Shown: positions 10,799 through 19,534 of the stretch, piece after piece | How the letters are laid out: each line of letters begins with the position of its first letter | Numbering within the stretch: position 1 is the first letter of the stretch | From: Pseudomonas indica NBRC 103045 | GTDB taxonomy: Bacteria; Pseudomonadota; Gammaproteobacteria; Pseudomonadales; Pseudomonadaceae | Direction of reading: 5' to 3' | DNA length: 64,000 nucleotides | NCBI RefSeq assembly: GCF_002091635.1 | Contig: NZ_BDAC01000004.1 | Span: 271,142-335,141 of the forward strand | Notes under the pieces: model-generated | Told to the model about the DNA's origin: nothing | Databases searched by the model: none | What the model saw: only the letters and a program-made list of their open reading frames with translations | Made by a program: the position numbers and the translations under genes

Positions 10799-11713
10799 TC
10801 AGAGCCGGATGTTCATGCCGTCCCAGGCGACTTCGATGCCATGCTCCGCGAGGCTTTCGCGCTCGGGGGAATCGACGTCCAGGATCGGGTTGGTGTTGTT
10901 CACGTGAATCAGGATCTTGCGCGGCGCAGGCAGCCCGTCGAGCACCGAGATCATGCCGCCGGGACCGCTCTGCGGCAGATGGCCCATCTCGCTGCCGAGC
11001 TTGTCGCCCACCTCGCAGACGCGCATCTCGTCGTCGCGCCAGAGGGTACCGTCCACCAGCAGGCAGTCGGCCTTGGCCATGAGCGCGAGCAGCGCGTCGT
11101 CCACCTGGCCGAGCCCCGGTGCGTAGAACAGCTTGCCGCCGGTCTTCGCGTCCTCGACGAACAGCCCGATGTTATCGCCCGGGTGCGGGTCGTTGCGGTG
11201 CGGCGAGTACGGCGGCGCGCTGCTGCGTAGCGGCACGGCGGTAATGCGCAAGTCCGGGCAGGCCGGGATGACGAAGGGTTCGCCGTCCAGGTCGATGGGG
11301 TTCCAGACCAGCCCGCCGTTCCAATGCTTGAGCATGTTGAACAACGGGAAGCCGGTGGTCAGGTCCTGGTGGACCATCTCGGTGCACCAGACCTGATGCG
11401 GGCAGCCTTCGCGCAGGGTCAGCAGGCCGGTGCAGTGGTCGATCTGGCTGTCCAGCAGGACGATGCCGCCGATCGCCGTGTCGCGCACCTTGCGCGCCGG
11501 TTGCAGGGCCGGGAAGGCTTCGATCTGGGCACGGATGTCCGGCGAGGCGTTGCACAGGATCCAGTCGACGCCGTTGTCGCTCAGGGCGATGGAGGATTGG
11601 GTACGCGGCTGCGCCCGCAGGCTGCCGTCACGAACGCCACGGCAATTGCGACAGTTGCAGTTCCACTGGGGAAAACCGCCGCCGGCGGCCGAGCCGAGAA
11701 TCTGGATATGCAT
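10799..11713 (-). CDS. pqqB: PQQ biosynthesis hydroxylase PqqB
   Basis: A 304-residue metallo-beta-lactamase-fold protein. PqqB is an iron-dependent hydroxylase acting on the Glu-Tyr cross-linked intermediate. It begins [20 protein letters not shown], contains CNCRNC near the N terminus and the [10 protein letters not shown] motif. It follows pqqA after 84 bases that contain a hairpin. Confidence 0.96.
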   Translation of the reverse strand: MHIQILGSAAGGGFPQWNCNCRNCRGVRDGSLRAQPRTQSSIALSDNGVDWILCNASPDIRAQIEAFPALQPARKVRDTAIGGIVLLDSQIDHCTGLLTLREGCPHQVWCTEMVHQDLTTGFPLFNMLKHWNGGLVWNPIDLDGEPFVIPACPDLRITAVPLRSSAPPYSPHRNDPHPGDNIGLFVEDAKTGGKLFYAPGLGQVDDALLALMAKADCLLVDGTLWRDDEMRVCEVGDKLGSEMGHLPQSGPGGMISVLDGLPAPRKILIHVNNTNPILDVDSPERESLAEHGIEVAWDGMNIRL

Positions 11714-11770
11714 GACCAGGCCCTGTCGAACTTCGAAAAAACGCCGAGGGAAGCGGCGAAAACGCGGGAG

Positions 11771-11788
11771 GCCCCGGCAAGCCGGGGC
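11771..11788 (-). promoter_or_regulatory. Hairpin between pqqA and pqqB
   Basis: A perfect 8-bp stem (GCCCCGGC / GCCGGGGC) with a 2-base spacer in the pqqA-pqqB gap. Such a hairpin could stabilise the short pqqA transcript or attenuate readthrough, so that more precursor than enzyme is made. A hairpin in the equivalent place occurs in the second PQQ-like operon. Confidence 0.6.
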
Positions 11789-11797
11789 ACGCGGCGA

Positions 11798-11869
11798 TCA
11801 GCGGTTGGCGAAGTACATGGTGACTTCGAAGCCAATGCGCAGATCGGTATAGGCGGGTTTAGTCCACAT
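11798..11869 (-). CDS. pqqA: PQQ precursor peptide PqqA
   Basis: A 23-residue peptide. The conserved core EVTMY provides the Glu15 and Tyr19 that become PQQ; the leader contains DLRIGF. It heads the pqqABCDE operon. A ribosome binding site (AGAGGAAT region) lies just upstream of the ATG. An AgmR-type motif lies about 100 bases upstream. Confidence 0.96.
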
Positions 11870-11966
11870 GGCTGATTCCTCTTGTTATGGCGTCGGAGGC
11901 ATTCCGACAGTCCCATTAAGCACCTGGCCTGCCTTCAGCAGAATGGTACTTTCGAAGGAGACAGCG

Positions 11967-11986
11967 TCGTGCCTTGGTAGTGCCAT
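11967..11986 (-). promoter_or_regulatory. Putative AgmR/PQQ-regulon site upstream of pqqA
   Basis: On the minus strand the sequence reads GGCACTACCAAGGC, a variant of the TACTACC/TTGGTAG motif that recurs before exaC, pedH, pedF and other PQQ-linked genes in this window. It lies about 100 bases before pqqA. The assignment to the LuxR-type regulator AgmR is inference. Confidence 0.5.
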
Positions 11987-12024
11987 GATGGCGACGACGG
12001 CCGCTGCGCCGGCGCACCCGCTTG

Positions 12025-13074
12025 TCAGGCCGGGTCCCAGAGAAACCGGGCCCTGACGATACCGTGGTCGGATGTCGGCCGCTCCGGCCCGTCCCGGTCC
12101 TCGGCATCCAGGTGATCGTTCCAGATGCGCTGGTCGCGAAACGACCAGTGGCGCTTCTTCGAATAGTCGTAGAACTGCTCGGACACCAGGATGTGGTCAA
12201 GCTGCTCGCGCACGTCCTTGTAGATGTAGGAATAGGCCACATCCTGGAAATCGGCGAGGGCCTGGAGGAAGCTCGCCGCGTACAGTCCGCTGTCGTTGGC
12301 ACCGGCCTTGCGCGACTTGGCGTAGCGCCGGTAGACCGGCTGGGCGGTGAGGATCGACAGGGTGTTGGCGTGTACGCCGTCATTGAGATCGCCCAGCAGC
12401 ACGGCAGCGCGGTCGGTCCCCTTGAGCAGGTCGGTGAGGATCATCCGCAACGCCGCCGCTTCCGCCGTGCGGCGGATGGTGGACAACGCCGCGCCGAGGG
12501 CGGCCGTATGCGGCTTGAGCGCCGGGTTGCCGGCCTCCGGCTTGTCGAGCGGCGTGGCGTGCTTGGACTTGAGGTGCGCGCAGAACACCTCCACCGGCGG
12601 CACCTGGGCGTTTTCATGGCCGAGGGTCAACTGGATCACCGTGCGCGAGAACAGGTCGATGCTCACCTCGATGTCATCGTCGGTGCGCTGCGCATCGGCA
12701 CCGGGCTCGCCGTGACGGCGCTTGAGCAGGCGGAAACCGTCCGGGAAGCGCTTGTGCAGGGTCTTCGCGCTCACCTTCCAGGGCTTGCGCACCGCGGCGG
12801 CCACGGCAATGTCGTACCACTCCTCCTTGATGAACTGCAGGTCGTAGTCGGCGGACAGCCCGGCGGCATCGAACAGCTCACGCAGCGCCTGGGCCGACCA
12901 TAGTTCCTGGAAGGCGATCACATCCGCATCCAGCTCACGCAGCCGCTCACCGGCCCAGGCCAGCCGGCGCTGATAGGCCTCGGGCGTGAACGGCTTGGCA
13001 CCCGGATAGGTGGGCTTGCCGGGCAGTTGCAGGTTGTAGAGGTTGAAAGTGGCGAAGCTGATGTCGCGATCCAT
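12025..13074 (-). CDS. Endonuclease/exonuclease/phosphatase family protein
   Basis: A 349-residue EEP-fold protein without a signal peptide. It begins ISFATFNLYNLQLPG, followed by VIAFQELW, the catalytic Glu motif of the family. A LLGDLNDG segment and a C-terminal SDHGIV motif complete the expected metal and catalytic residues. The substrate is unknown; members include nucleases and phosphodiesterases. It has its own upstream region and is not obviously part of the pqq operon, although it sits between pqqA and exaC on the same strand. Confidence 0.8.
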   Translation of the reverse strand: MDRDISFATFNLYNLQLPGKPTYPGAKPFTPEAYQRRLAWAGERLRELDADVIAFQELWSAQALRELFDAAGLSADYDLQFIKEEWYDIAVAAAVRKPWKVSAKTLHKRFPDGFRLLKRRHGEPGADAQRTDDDIEVSIDLFSRTVIQLTLGHENAQVPPVEVFCAHLKSKHATPLDKPEAGNPALKPHTAALGAALSTIRRTAEAAALRMILTDLLKGTDRAAVLLGDLNDGVHANTLSILTAQPVYRRYAKSRKAGANDSGLYAASFLQALADFQDVAYSYIYKDVREQLDHILVSEQFYDYSKKRHWSFRDQRIWNDHLDAEDRDGPERPTSDHGIVRARFLWDPA

Positions 13075-13214
13075 GACGATCTCCCTGTGCGGTGGGCCCG
13101 CACATTCTTCCCTTATGCCGATGACAATAGCGCGATGCGCGTACCGACGACTATAGACCGCCTGTCACTGCATAACTGTTTGCGGTGTGCGCCAGCTCTG
13201 CTGGCGAAGACCCG

Positions 13215-13236
13215 TAGGGGCGAATTCATTCGCCCG
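13215..13236. repeat. REP unit (GAATTCATTCGC type)
   Basis: A single REP unit, GTAGGGGCGAATTCATTCGC, in the 830-base region between the EEP gene and exaC. The bases around 13335-13360 also hold a CCTCTCCCGTAAACGGGAGA hairpin that recurs at about 40950. No gene is visible in this region. Confidence 0.75.
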
Positions 13237-13439
13237 GCGGTGCTGGGCCAGACGAATGCTAGCTGCTGCAACGTTGAATGGAGCCCTCTGACACAACCGT
13301 CGCCATGTGCATGGCAAACCCTCTCCCCCAGCCCCTCTCCCGTAAACGGGAGAGAGGAGATTTCGTCCGCCCTGCGTAACGAAGTGCCCCTGACGCTTTG
13401 CCATTGCCAGAAAGCTTGCAGAAAAGGTGGGGCCAACTC

Positions 13440-13646
13440 CGACGTCCCGTCAGGAGGCCGAGCGGAATCGTCGTGTAGGGGGACGAGCGGCATGGATGCC
13501 GCGAGAGGCGCGATTGGCCAGGGATGGCCCCTCGCGCCGGCCCCCGGAACGGCGATGGAGCGAGACCCGGATGTCGGGGCAAGCCCTCTTGGTTACTTCT
13601 GGGGCGACTGCCAGAAGTGACTCGCCGAGGGGCGAAACAAGAGGTT
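13440..13646 (+). repeat. Dispersed ~220-bp repeat, copy A
   Basis: This stretch is clearly similar to two others at 45053-45270 (inverted) and 45360-45590. Shared landmarks in order are CAGGAGGCCGAGCGGAATCG, GGCATGGATGCCGCGAGAG, GGCCAGGGATGGCCC, GGAGCGAGACCCGGATG, CTTGGTTACTTCT and AGTGACTCGCC with GGCGAAAC. Several short self-complementary segments suggest a structured RNA or a non-autonomous element. Short reading frames cross it, but the three copies do not keep a common frame. Confidence 0.7.
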
Positions 13647-13717
13647 CCTACTGAACTCAGTAATCGGTTTGACTCAAAATCCTTCAGCAACACTTAGCGC
13701 AGACAGCCCCAATCAAT

Positions 13718-13757
13718 TCGCCCAATTTAGCTCCGCCGGGCGAATGAATTCGCCCCC
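13718..13757. repeat. REP pair (inverted)
   Basis: Two REP-like units (ATTCGCCCAATTTAG... and GGGCGAATGAATTCGCCC) lie directly before the exaC terminator, in the usual position for REP sequences at gene ends. Confidence 0.65.
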
Positions 13758-13762
13758 ACTCA

Positions 13763-13789
13763 ATAAAAAAACGCGGCCAAGGCCGCGTT
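13763..13789 (-). terminator. Rho-independent terminator for exaC
   Basis: On the minus strand a perfect 8-bp stem (ACGCGGCC / GGCCGCGT) is followed by a T-run. It lies about 120 bases past the exaC stop. Confidence 0.85.
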
Positions 13790-13871
13790 GCGATGACGAT
13801 CGGGTCCGGGATTGGAGTGTTTGTGTGCGCTTCCGGACCGACCCGCACCTGACGGTGCACTGGCAAGCAAA

Positions 13872-13897
13872 CCCGGCGCGCGGAGCGACGCGCCGGG
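13872..13897 (-). terminator. Hairpin directly after exaC
   Basis: A 9-bp GC stem (CCCGGCGCG / CGCGCCGGG) begins about 12 bases past the exaC stop. It lacks a strong T-run, so it may be a 3' stability hairpin or a weak terminator ahead of the stronger one downstream. Confidence 0.55.
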
Positions 13898-13908
13898 GTC
13901 CCCAAGGT

Positions 13909-15429
13909 TCAGAAGAAGCCCAGCGGGTTGATGTCGTAGCTGACCAGCAGGTTCTTGGTCTGCTGGTAGTGATCGAGCATCATCTTGTGGGTTTCGCGGC
14001 CGACGCCGGACTTCTTGTAGCCACCGAACGCGGCGTGGGCCGGGTACAGGTGGTAGCAGTTGGTCCACACACGGCCGGCCTTGATGCCGCGGCCCATGCG
14101 GTAGGCGCGGTTGATGTCGCGGGTCCAGACGCCGGCGCCGAGGCCGAATTCGGTGTCGTTGGCGATGGCCAGGGCTTCGGCTTCGTCCTTGAAGGTGGTG
14201 ACGCCCACCACCGGCCCGAAGATTTCCTCCTGGAACACACGCATCTTGTTGTGGCCCTTCAGCAGGGTCGGCTGGATGTAGTAACCGCTGGCCAGGCCGC
14301 CTTCCAGACGCTCGGCGGCACCGCCGGCGAGGAACTCGGCGCCTTCGTTGCGGGCGATTTCCAGGTAGGACAGGATCTTCTCGAACTGCTGCTGCGAAGC
14401 CTGGGCACCAACCATGGTCTCGGTGTCCAGCGGGTTGCCGCGCTTGATCTTCTGAATCTTCTTCATCACCTCGGCCATGAACGGCTCGTAGATGGACTCC
14501 TGAACCAGCGCGCGGGACGGGCAGGTGCAGACCTCGCCCTGGTTGAAGAAGGCCAGGACCAGACCCTCGGCGGCTTTCTCGATGAACGCCGGCTCGGCAT
14601 TCATGATGTCTTCGAAGTAGATGTTCGGCGACTTGCCGCCCAGCTCGACGGTGGACGGAATGATGTTGTCGGCGGCGCAGCGCAGGATGTGCGCGCCCAC
14701 CGGGGTCGAGCCGGTGAAGGCGATCTTGGCGATGCGGGTGCTGGTGGCCAGCGCCTGGCCGGCTTCGCGGCCAAAGCCTTGGACGATGTTCAGTACGCCG
14801 GCCGGCAGCAGGTCACCGACGATTTCGGCGAGGACCATGATCGACAGCGGAGTCTGCTCGGCGGGCTTGAGCACCACGCAGTTACCGGCGGCCAGGGCCG
14901 GGGCGAGCTTCCAGGCGGCCATCAGCAGCGGGAAGTTCCACGGGATGATCTGCCCGACCACGCCCAGCGGCTCGTGGAAGTGATAGGCGGCGGTGTTGTC
15001 GTTGATCTCGGCGGCGCCGCCTTCCTGGGCGCGGATGCAGCCGGCGAAGTAGCGGAAGTGGTCGGCGGCCAGCGGCACGTCGGCGTTCAGGGTTTCGCGC
15101 ACGGCCTTGCCGTTGTCCCAGGTCTCGGCGACAGCGAGGATTTCCAGGTTCTGCTCGATGCGGTCGGCGATCTTCAGCAGGATGTTCGAGCGATCCTGCA
15201 CCGAGGTGCGGCCCCAGGCATCGGCGGCGGCATGGGCGGCGTCCAGCGCGCGCTCGATGTCGGCGGCGTCGGAACGGGGGAATTCGGCGATGACCTCGCC
15301 ATTCACCGGCGAGGTATTGGTGAAGTACTGCCCGTTCACCGGCGCGACGAACTCGCCGCCGATGTAGTTGCCGTAGCGCGGCTTGAAGGAAACGATGGCG
15401 CCAGGGGTACCGGGTTGCGCATAGATCAT
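13909..15429 (-). CDS. exaC: NAD+-dependent aldehyde dehydrogenase ExaC
   Basis: A 506-residue class I aldehyde dehydrogenase, the same length as P. aeruginosa ExaC, which oxidises acetaldehyde produced by periplasmic ethanol oxidation. It shows the active-site motif VELGGKSPN with the downstream catalytic Cys in GEVCTCPSR, and the NAD-binding segment FTGSTPVG. The ATG giving [11 protein letters not shown] was chosen over longer readings. An AgmR-type motif about 115 bases upstream links it to the PQQ regulon. Here exaC lies near pqqA, as in P. aeruginosa, but exaA and exaB are not beside it. Confidence 0.9.
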   Translation of the reverse strand: MIYAQPGTPGAIVSFKPRYGNYIGGEFVAPVNGQYFTNTSPVNGEVIAEFPRSDAADIERALDAAHAAADAWGRTSVQDRSNILLKIADRIEQNLEILAVAETWDNGKAVRETLNADVPLAADHFRYFAGCIRAQEGGAAEINDNTAAYHFHEPLGVVGQIIPWNFPLLMAAWKLAPALAAGNCVVLKPAEQTPLSIMVLAEIVGDLLPAGVLNIVQGFGREAGQALATSTRIAKIAFTGSTPVGAHILRCAADNIIPSTVELGGKSPNIYFEDIMNAEPAFIEKAAEGLVLAFFNQGEVCTCPSRALVQESIYEPFMAEVMKKIQKIKRGNPLDTETMVGAQASQQQFEKILSYLEIARNEGAEFLAGGAAERLEGGLASGYYIQPTLLKGHNKMRVFQEEIFGPVVGVTTFKDEAEALAIANDTEFGLGAGVWTRDINRAYRMGRGIKAGRVWTNCYHLYPAHAAFGGYKKSGVGRETHKMMLDHYQQTKNLLVSYDINPLGFF

Positions 15430-15542
15430 GGTGGTTGGCCTCTTCTTGTCGGAGCCTGGCCCCAACATGGGACAGGTCATGGAACCGATCTTTGCAGGGG
15501 CCGAAAAGCCGTGGAATGCGCCATTCGCACAGAGCGTCTCGT

Positions 15543-15559
15543 TATTTGGTAGTAGATTC
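15543..15559 (-). promoter_or_regulatory. Putative AgmR/PQQ-regulon site upstream of exaC
   Basis: The minus strand reads TCTACTACCAAATAAC, matching the TACTACC half of the recurring motif. It is about 115 bases before the exaC start, a spacing similar to that at pqqA and pedH. Confidence 0.55.
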
Positions 15560-15616
15560 GCGGGCTCTCTGCGACGCGGGGTCGCGGGCCCTGTCCGATG
15601 CAATGGGTGATGGCGG

Positions 15617-15900
15617 TGCCTCGCCAATCGCGAATGAATTCGCTCCCACAATGAGGGTCCGGTATAGGGGCGAATTCATTCGCCCAACGAAGCCACGCGG
15701 GGCCCCTACAAGGATGACGGCATCGGCCTTTTGCGATGGAACGGATTGTCCGCTGTGGGAGCGAATTCATTCGCGATGGGCTGGCGACCATGCTTCGTCA
15801 ATCGCGAATGAATCGCTCCCACAAGAATGGTCCGGCGTAGAGGCGAATTCATTCGCCCAACGAAGCCACGTCGGCGAATGAATCCGCCCCTGCCGGTGAG
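15617..15900. repeat. Array of REP units
   Basis: At least six REP units with alternating orientation and the core GCGAATTCATTCGC or its complement, several preceded by GTGGGAG or TAGGGG. Flanking segments such as CCCAACGAAGCCACG are themselves repeated, so the array seems to have grown by local duplication. It fills the gap between exaC and the chemoreceptor; no gene is seen here. Confidence 0.85.
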
Positions 15901-15904
15901 CACC

Positions 15905-17527
15905 TCACGCCGGCAGCCCCACTCTCCCCCGCGCCGTTCGGGTCTGGGCGACCGCCGGCTTGCCCGGACGCTCCGCCCCCTCCGGCCGGTAGCCCAGGCG
16001 CAGGCCGCCCCAATGCCGGCCCTTGATGAAGATCGGCACCGACAGGTCATGCATCAGCTCGCCGGTATCGCGGGTGTAGGTCTGCAACAGCAGCGGCTGC
16101 TGGTGGCTGCCGCAGCGGATGCCGGTGCGGTCGGTGAATTTGCGCTTGCTGCGGCTGCGCGCCATGTCCTGTTGGCGGTCGCCGGTGGGCGCATGGCTGA
16201 ACGCCAGGTTGTGGGTCGGCACGTAGCCTTCCGGTGTACAGGCGATGGCGAACACCATGCCCTCGTGACGACTCAGCAGCGGTTCCTGGATCGCCGGCAG
16301 CACCTGGTCGGTATAGCTGTCGAAGCGCGTGCGGAACTTGGTCGGGTGGGTATTCGGCAACGCCTGGTACTGGCGGTCGAACAGGTCGTCGAGGCCGATC
16401 CGACCGCTGTCGATGTCCGCCTCGAAACGCTCGGCGATCGCCTGGGCGCCCTCGCGGGCCAGGTCGTAGACCCGTTGGTGATAGTCGTTCAGGCCCACCT
16501 CGGCGAGCCGCTCGCTGATGGTCTCGGCCTGCCCCTCCAGTTGCATCGCCGCTTCGGCCAAGTGCTGGGTCTGCTCTTCGCTGGCGCGCAGGTCACCGCG
16601 CATCTGCTCGATGGCGGCGAACAGGCTGTTCAATTGCTGCCGGTTGGTTTCCGCGCCCTGGGCGATCTCGGTGATCTGGCTCTCCACCTCCAGCGCCAGC
16701 CCGGCAATGCTCTCCAGGCGCTGGCCGCTGCGCTCCACCTGGCCGACGCCATCGTCCAGGTCACTGCTGAGCTGGCGGATCTGCTCCACCACCTCCGCCG
16801 TGCGGCCCTGGATGTCCGCCACCATCTGCCCCACCTCCTCGGTGGCGCTGGCGGTGCGCCCGGCCAACCCGCGCACCTCGTCGGCCACCACCGCGAAACC
16901 GCGTCCGTGCTCGCCGGCCCGTGCCGCCTCGATGGCCGCGTTGAGCGCAAGCAGATTGGTCTGGCTGGCGATGGACTGGATCACCAGCGTCACCCGCTGG
17001 ATTTCCTCGCTGCGCTGGCTGAGCGCCTCTATCAGTTCGCGGCTGGCGCTGGCGCGCAGGCTCAACTGGTGCATGCAGGCGATGGCCGAGGTCACCCGTT
17101 CGCGGCCCTCGTCGCTGCTGCGCCGCGCCTCGCTGGCGGCATCGCGGGCCTGCTGGCTGAGGGCCGAAGTGGCCTCCTCGGTGTGGATCATGGTCTCGGC
17201 GCTGCCGACGATGGTCACCGCCGCCGACAACTGCGATTGCAGCTTCTCCGCCAGCCGCTGCACCGCATAGGACACACCTGCCGCCGACAACGCGTTGTGG
17301 CTGGTGGTGTGTGCCAGGTCACGGGCGAGACGGCCGATATCCGGCCCCTTTATCTCATCCGGCACCTCCGCCGGCCGCCGCACCAGCCACGACAGCCCGG
17401 CAACCGCCAGCGCCAGCGGTATCGCCAAACCCATCGGCCAACCGCTGCCGACGGCGAACAGCAGAACGATCATGAGCAGGCCCTGGACCAGAGCCACGGC
17501 AACGGGGGGCAGAGAGAACGTGCGCAT
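15905..17527 (-). CDS. Methyl-accepting chemotaxis protein
   Basis: A 540-residue chemoreceptor with an unusual domain order. Two membrane segments lie at the extreme N terminus (about residues 8-48) with almost no periplasmic loop between them. The signalling domain follows (hairpin tip [21 protein letters not shown] near residue 200). A C-terminal domain of about 170 residues, ending in [20 protein letters not shown], looks like a cytoplasmic PAS/Cache-type sensor. Sensing should therefore occur inside the cell. Ligand unknown. It ends next to the REP array. Confidence 0.85.
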   Translation of the reverse strand: MRTFSLPPVAVALVQGLLMIVLLFAVGSGWPMGLAIPLALAVAGLSWLVRRPAEVPDEIKGPDIGRLARDLAHTTSHNALSAAGVSYAVQRLAEKLQSQLSAAVTIVGSAETMIHTEEATSALSQQARDAASEARRSSDEGRERVTSAIACMHQLSLRASASRELIEALSQRSEEIQRVTLVIQSIASQTNLLALNAAIEAARAGEHGRGFAVVADEVRGLAGRTASATEEVGQMVADIQGRTAEVVEQIRQLSSDLDDGVGQVERSGQRLESIAGLALEVESQITEIAQGAETNRQQLNSLFAAIEQMRGDLRASEEQTQHLAEAAMQLEGQAETISERLAEVGLNDYHQRVYDLAREGAQAIAERFEADIDSGRIGLDDLFDRQYQALPNTHPTKFRTRFDSYTDQVLPAIQEPLLSRHEGMVFAIACTPEGYVPTHNLAFSHAPTGDRQQDMARSRSKRKFTDRTGIRCGSHQQPLLLQTYTRDTGELMHDLSVPIFIKGRHWGGLRLGYRPEGAERPGKPAVAQTRTARGRVGLPA

Positions 17528-17734
17528 GTAGCACCTCGCGGCTCCGGCTGGCTCGCCTGCTGGCCAAGTCGCCGGTTTTCTTGTTGTTCGGTTCCGGCAT
17601 TAGGCAGAGCTGGCCATCACTTGGCCATTGTGCCTTGGTTGTAGAGGAGGTGTGCTTTGGTGGGAGGGCTGCGGAAACAGGCTGAACGACGAAATAAAAG
17701 TTATCTAACTTATTAGGCCACCGAAACTTCGCCC

Positions 17735-17748
17735 TTGATGAAAATCAA
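17735..17748 (+). promoter_or_regulatory. ANR/DNR (FNR-type) box upstream of the second PQQ-like operon
   Basis: TTGATGAAAATCAA is a perfect match to the FNR-family palindrome TTGAT-N4-ATCAA. It is centred about 166 bases before the PqqA-like start. In the 380-base gap it is the only recognisable regulatory site; the rest is AT-rich and holds no gene. A transcription start near 17783 would be expected if the box acts at -41.5, leaving a leader of about 125 bases. I do not see a strong -10 hexamer at that distance. Confidence 0.7.
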
Positions 17749-17907
17749 AAACCGCTTCAAATAAACGATTCCGCAACAAACAACAATCCAGCCACTACCA
17801 AATACCCGGAAAGTTCCTTCCAAAGTCGTATCAGGCCACAGTGAAAGTTGCCCTAGTTTCGAGATGCGTCATCGAAACAATCCTTTTTCCGAAACAGGAG
17901 AGCAACC

Positions 17908-17982
17908 ATGCAGTGGATCGATCCGGCCTTTTGCGACCTTCGCCTGGGCTTCGAAGTGACCGCTTACGTCTACGTGCGCTGA
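17908..17982 (+). CDS. PqqA-like precursor peptide (second PQQ-like operon)
   Basis: A 24-residue peptide with an AGGAG ribosome binding site 7 bases before its ATG. It shares DLRLGFEVTAY with PqqA ([11 protein letters not shown]), including the Glu-Val-Thr-x-Tyr core (Glu16, Tyr20) that PqqE cross-links. The N terminus (MQWIDPAFC) and the C-terminal VYVR tail differ from PqqA. It heads an operon with its own PqqD-like and PqqE-like genes, so it should be their substrate. The product after cross-linking is unknown. Confidence 0.88.
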   Translation: MQWIDPAFCDLRLGFEVTAYVYVR

Positions 17983-17990
17983 CCCACCGT

Positions 17991-18018
17991 GGCATGGCGC
18001 CCCGCCTGGCGCCATGCC
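17991..18018 (+). promoter_or_regulatory. Intercistronic hairpin after the PqqA-like gene
   Basis: A perfect 10-bp stem (GGCATGGCGC / GCGCCATGCC) with an 8-base loop fills most of the 53-base gap between the peptide gene and the PqqD-like gene. It could act as an attenuator or 3' stabiliser, giving more peptide than enzyme, as at pqqA-pqqB. Confidence 0.65.
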
Positions 18019-18035
18019 GTATCGAGGAGACGCTC

Positions 18036-18329
18036 ATGAGCGCGCATGCCATCACGCCGCACGACCGTTTCGAAATCCGCCCACCCTTCCTGTTCCGCTG
18101 GGAAGACTCGCAACAGGCGCATGTTCTTCTTTATCCAGAAGGCATCGTCAAGTTGAACGAAACCGGTGGCGACATTCTTCAGCTATGCGACGGGAAGAAT
18201 ACGGTCGGGCAAATAATCAAACAACTTTCCCAACGCTACTGCGCCGCAGACGAAACAACGATAAGCAACGGCGTATTGAACTTCCTGGAGGTATCCCATG
18301 GCAAAGGCTGGATCCGAACCACGGCTTGA
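18036..18329 (+). CDS. PqqD-like peptide chaperone
   Basis: A 97-residue PqqD-family protein with [20 protein letters not shown], almost identical to the PqqD segment [20 protein letters not shown]. It should bind the PqqA-like leader and deliver it to the adjacent radical SAM enzyme. It has GAGGAGA upstream of the ATG. It overlaps the next gene by 32 bases, mirroring the 29-base pqqD-pqqE overlap. The segment DGKNTVGQIIKQLSQRY is less GC-rich than its neighbours. Confidence 0.9.
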   Translation: MSAHAITPHDRFEIRPPFLFRWEDSQQAHVLLYPEGIVKLNETGGDILQLCDGKNTVGQIIKQLSQRYCAADETTISNGVLNFLEVSHGKGWIRTTA

Positions 18330-19431
18330 TGGCGGCGGCAATCCGGTCTGGCTGTTGCTGGAGCTGACCTACCAGTGCCCGCTGCAATGCGCCTTCTGCA
18401 GCAACCCGCGGCAGTTCGCCGACTACCGCCAGAACGAGCTGAGCACCGCCGAATGGATCGACGCGATGAGCCAGGCCCGCGCGCTCGGCGCCATGCAGAT
18501 CGGCTTTTCCGGCGGCGAGCCGACCCTGCGCAAGGACCTGGAAATCCTCGTCGCCGAAGCCGATCGCCTGGGCTACTACACCAACCTGATCACTTCCGGC
18601 ATCGGCCTCACCGAGGCGCGCCTGCACGCCCTGAAGGACGCCGGCCTGCGCCACATCCAGCTCGGTTTCCAGTCCACCGACCGCGACGTGGCCCGGCAAC
18701 TGGCCGGCGTCGACTGCTGGGAACGCAAGCTGGCCATCGCCCGCTCGATCAAGGCCCTGGATTTCCCGATGGTGCTCAACGTGCCCATCACCCGCCAGAA
18801 CATCGGCCAGGTGCCGGACATCATCGATTTCGCCGCCGAACTGGGGGTGGAATACCTCGAGCTGGCCAACGTGCAGTACTACAACTGGGCGCTGCTCAAT
18901 CGCGACCAACTGATGCCCACCCGAGAGGAACTGGAGCGCGCCGAAGCCGCCGTACGGGAGGCGCGTATCCGGCTGGGCGACCGCCTCACGCTGTTCTTCG
19001 TCATTCCGGACTACCATGAAGGCCGCCCGAAAGCCTGCATGAACGGCTGGGGCGCGATCCATCTGACCATCGCTCCCAACGGCGATGTGCTGCCCTGCTC
19101 CCAGGCCACGAACTTCAAACACCTGGAGTTCCCCAACCTGCGCCGGCAACGGCTCGAAGCCATCTGGCACGACTCGCCGGTGTTCAAGCTCTACCGGGGC
19201 GACGCCTGGATGCCCGAGCCCTGCCGCAGTTGCAGCGAGAAGGAAACCGACTTCGGCGGCTGCCGCTGCCAGGCGCTGCTGCTGACCGGTTCCGGCCACG
19301 AAGCCGACCCCGCCTGCAGCAAGTCGCCGCACCACGCCCTGGTCCGACAGGCCGTGCAGCAGGCCCAGCGGGCGCGGCTCGTCGATGCGCCGCTGATACC
19401 GCGCCACGCCAGCCAGGGGATCGGGCCATGA
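18298..19431 (+). CDS. PqqE-like radical SAM/SPASM peptide cyclase
   Basis: A 377-residue PqqE paralogue. The radical SAM motif CPLQCAFC (Cys27, Cys31, Cys34) and all seven SPASM-region cysteines of PqqE are retained (KAC, LPC, PCRSC, GGCRC, PAC). Long blocks match the PqqE encoded at 8628-9773, for example [17 protein letters not shown]. It is therefore expected to join Glu and Tyr of the PqqA-like peptide. The differences cluster in the middle and the C terminus, which extends past the last Cys. Its stop overlaps the next start (ATGA). Confidence 0.92.
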   Translation: MAKAGSEPRLDGGGNPVWLLLELTYQCPLQCAFCSNPRQFADYRQNELSTAEWIDAMSQARALGAMQIGFSGGEPTLRKDLEILVAEADRLGYYTNLITSGIGLTEARLHALKDAGLRHIQLGFQSTDRDVARQLAGVDCWERKLAIARSIKALDFPMVLNVPITRQNIGQVPDIIDFAAELGVEYLELANVQYYNWALLNRDQLMPTREELERAEAAVREARIRLGDRLTLFFVIPDYHEGRPKACMNGWGAIHLTIAPNGDVLPCSQATNFKHLEFPNLRRQRLEAIWHDSPVFKLYRGDAWMPEPCRSCSEKETDFGGCRCQALLLTGSGHEADPACSKSPHHALVRQAVQQAQRARLVDAPLIPRHASQGIGP

Positions 19432-19526
19432 AACTGCCCCACGACAGCTTCGCCGGAACCCTGGGCGCCGGGCTGGTCCTGACCCTGGGCGTCTACCTGC
19501 TGCTGCGTTTCTGGCTGGTCGCCTAG
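19428..19526 (+). CDS. Small single-span membrane protein in the PQQ-like operon
   Basis: A 32-residue protein with one hydrophobic helix (about residues 10-31, ending YLLLRFWLVA). Its ATG overlaps the stop of the PqqE-like gene by 4 bases and it ends 8 bases before the next gene, so it is almost certainly translated as part of the operon. It may be a subunit or anchor for the larger membrane protein that follows. I recognise no family. Confidence 0.65.
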   Translation: MKLPHDSFAGTLGAGLVLTLGVYLLLRFWLVA

Positions 19527-19534
19527 GAGGATTC

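Noticed and set aside
13669..15552. A 627-residue plus-strand frame over exaC
   Set aside because: The minus-strand frame is a clear aldehyde dehydrogenase with active-site residues; the plus-strand protein has no recognisable domain.
18298..19431. The PqqE-like gene as a simple backup copy of pqqE
   Set aside because: It has its own peptide, chaperone, promoter type and downstream enzymes and no pqqB or pqqC beside it.
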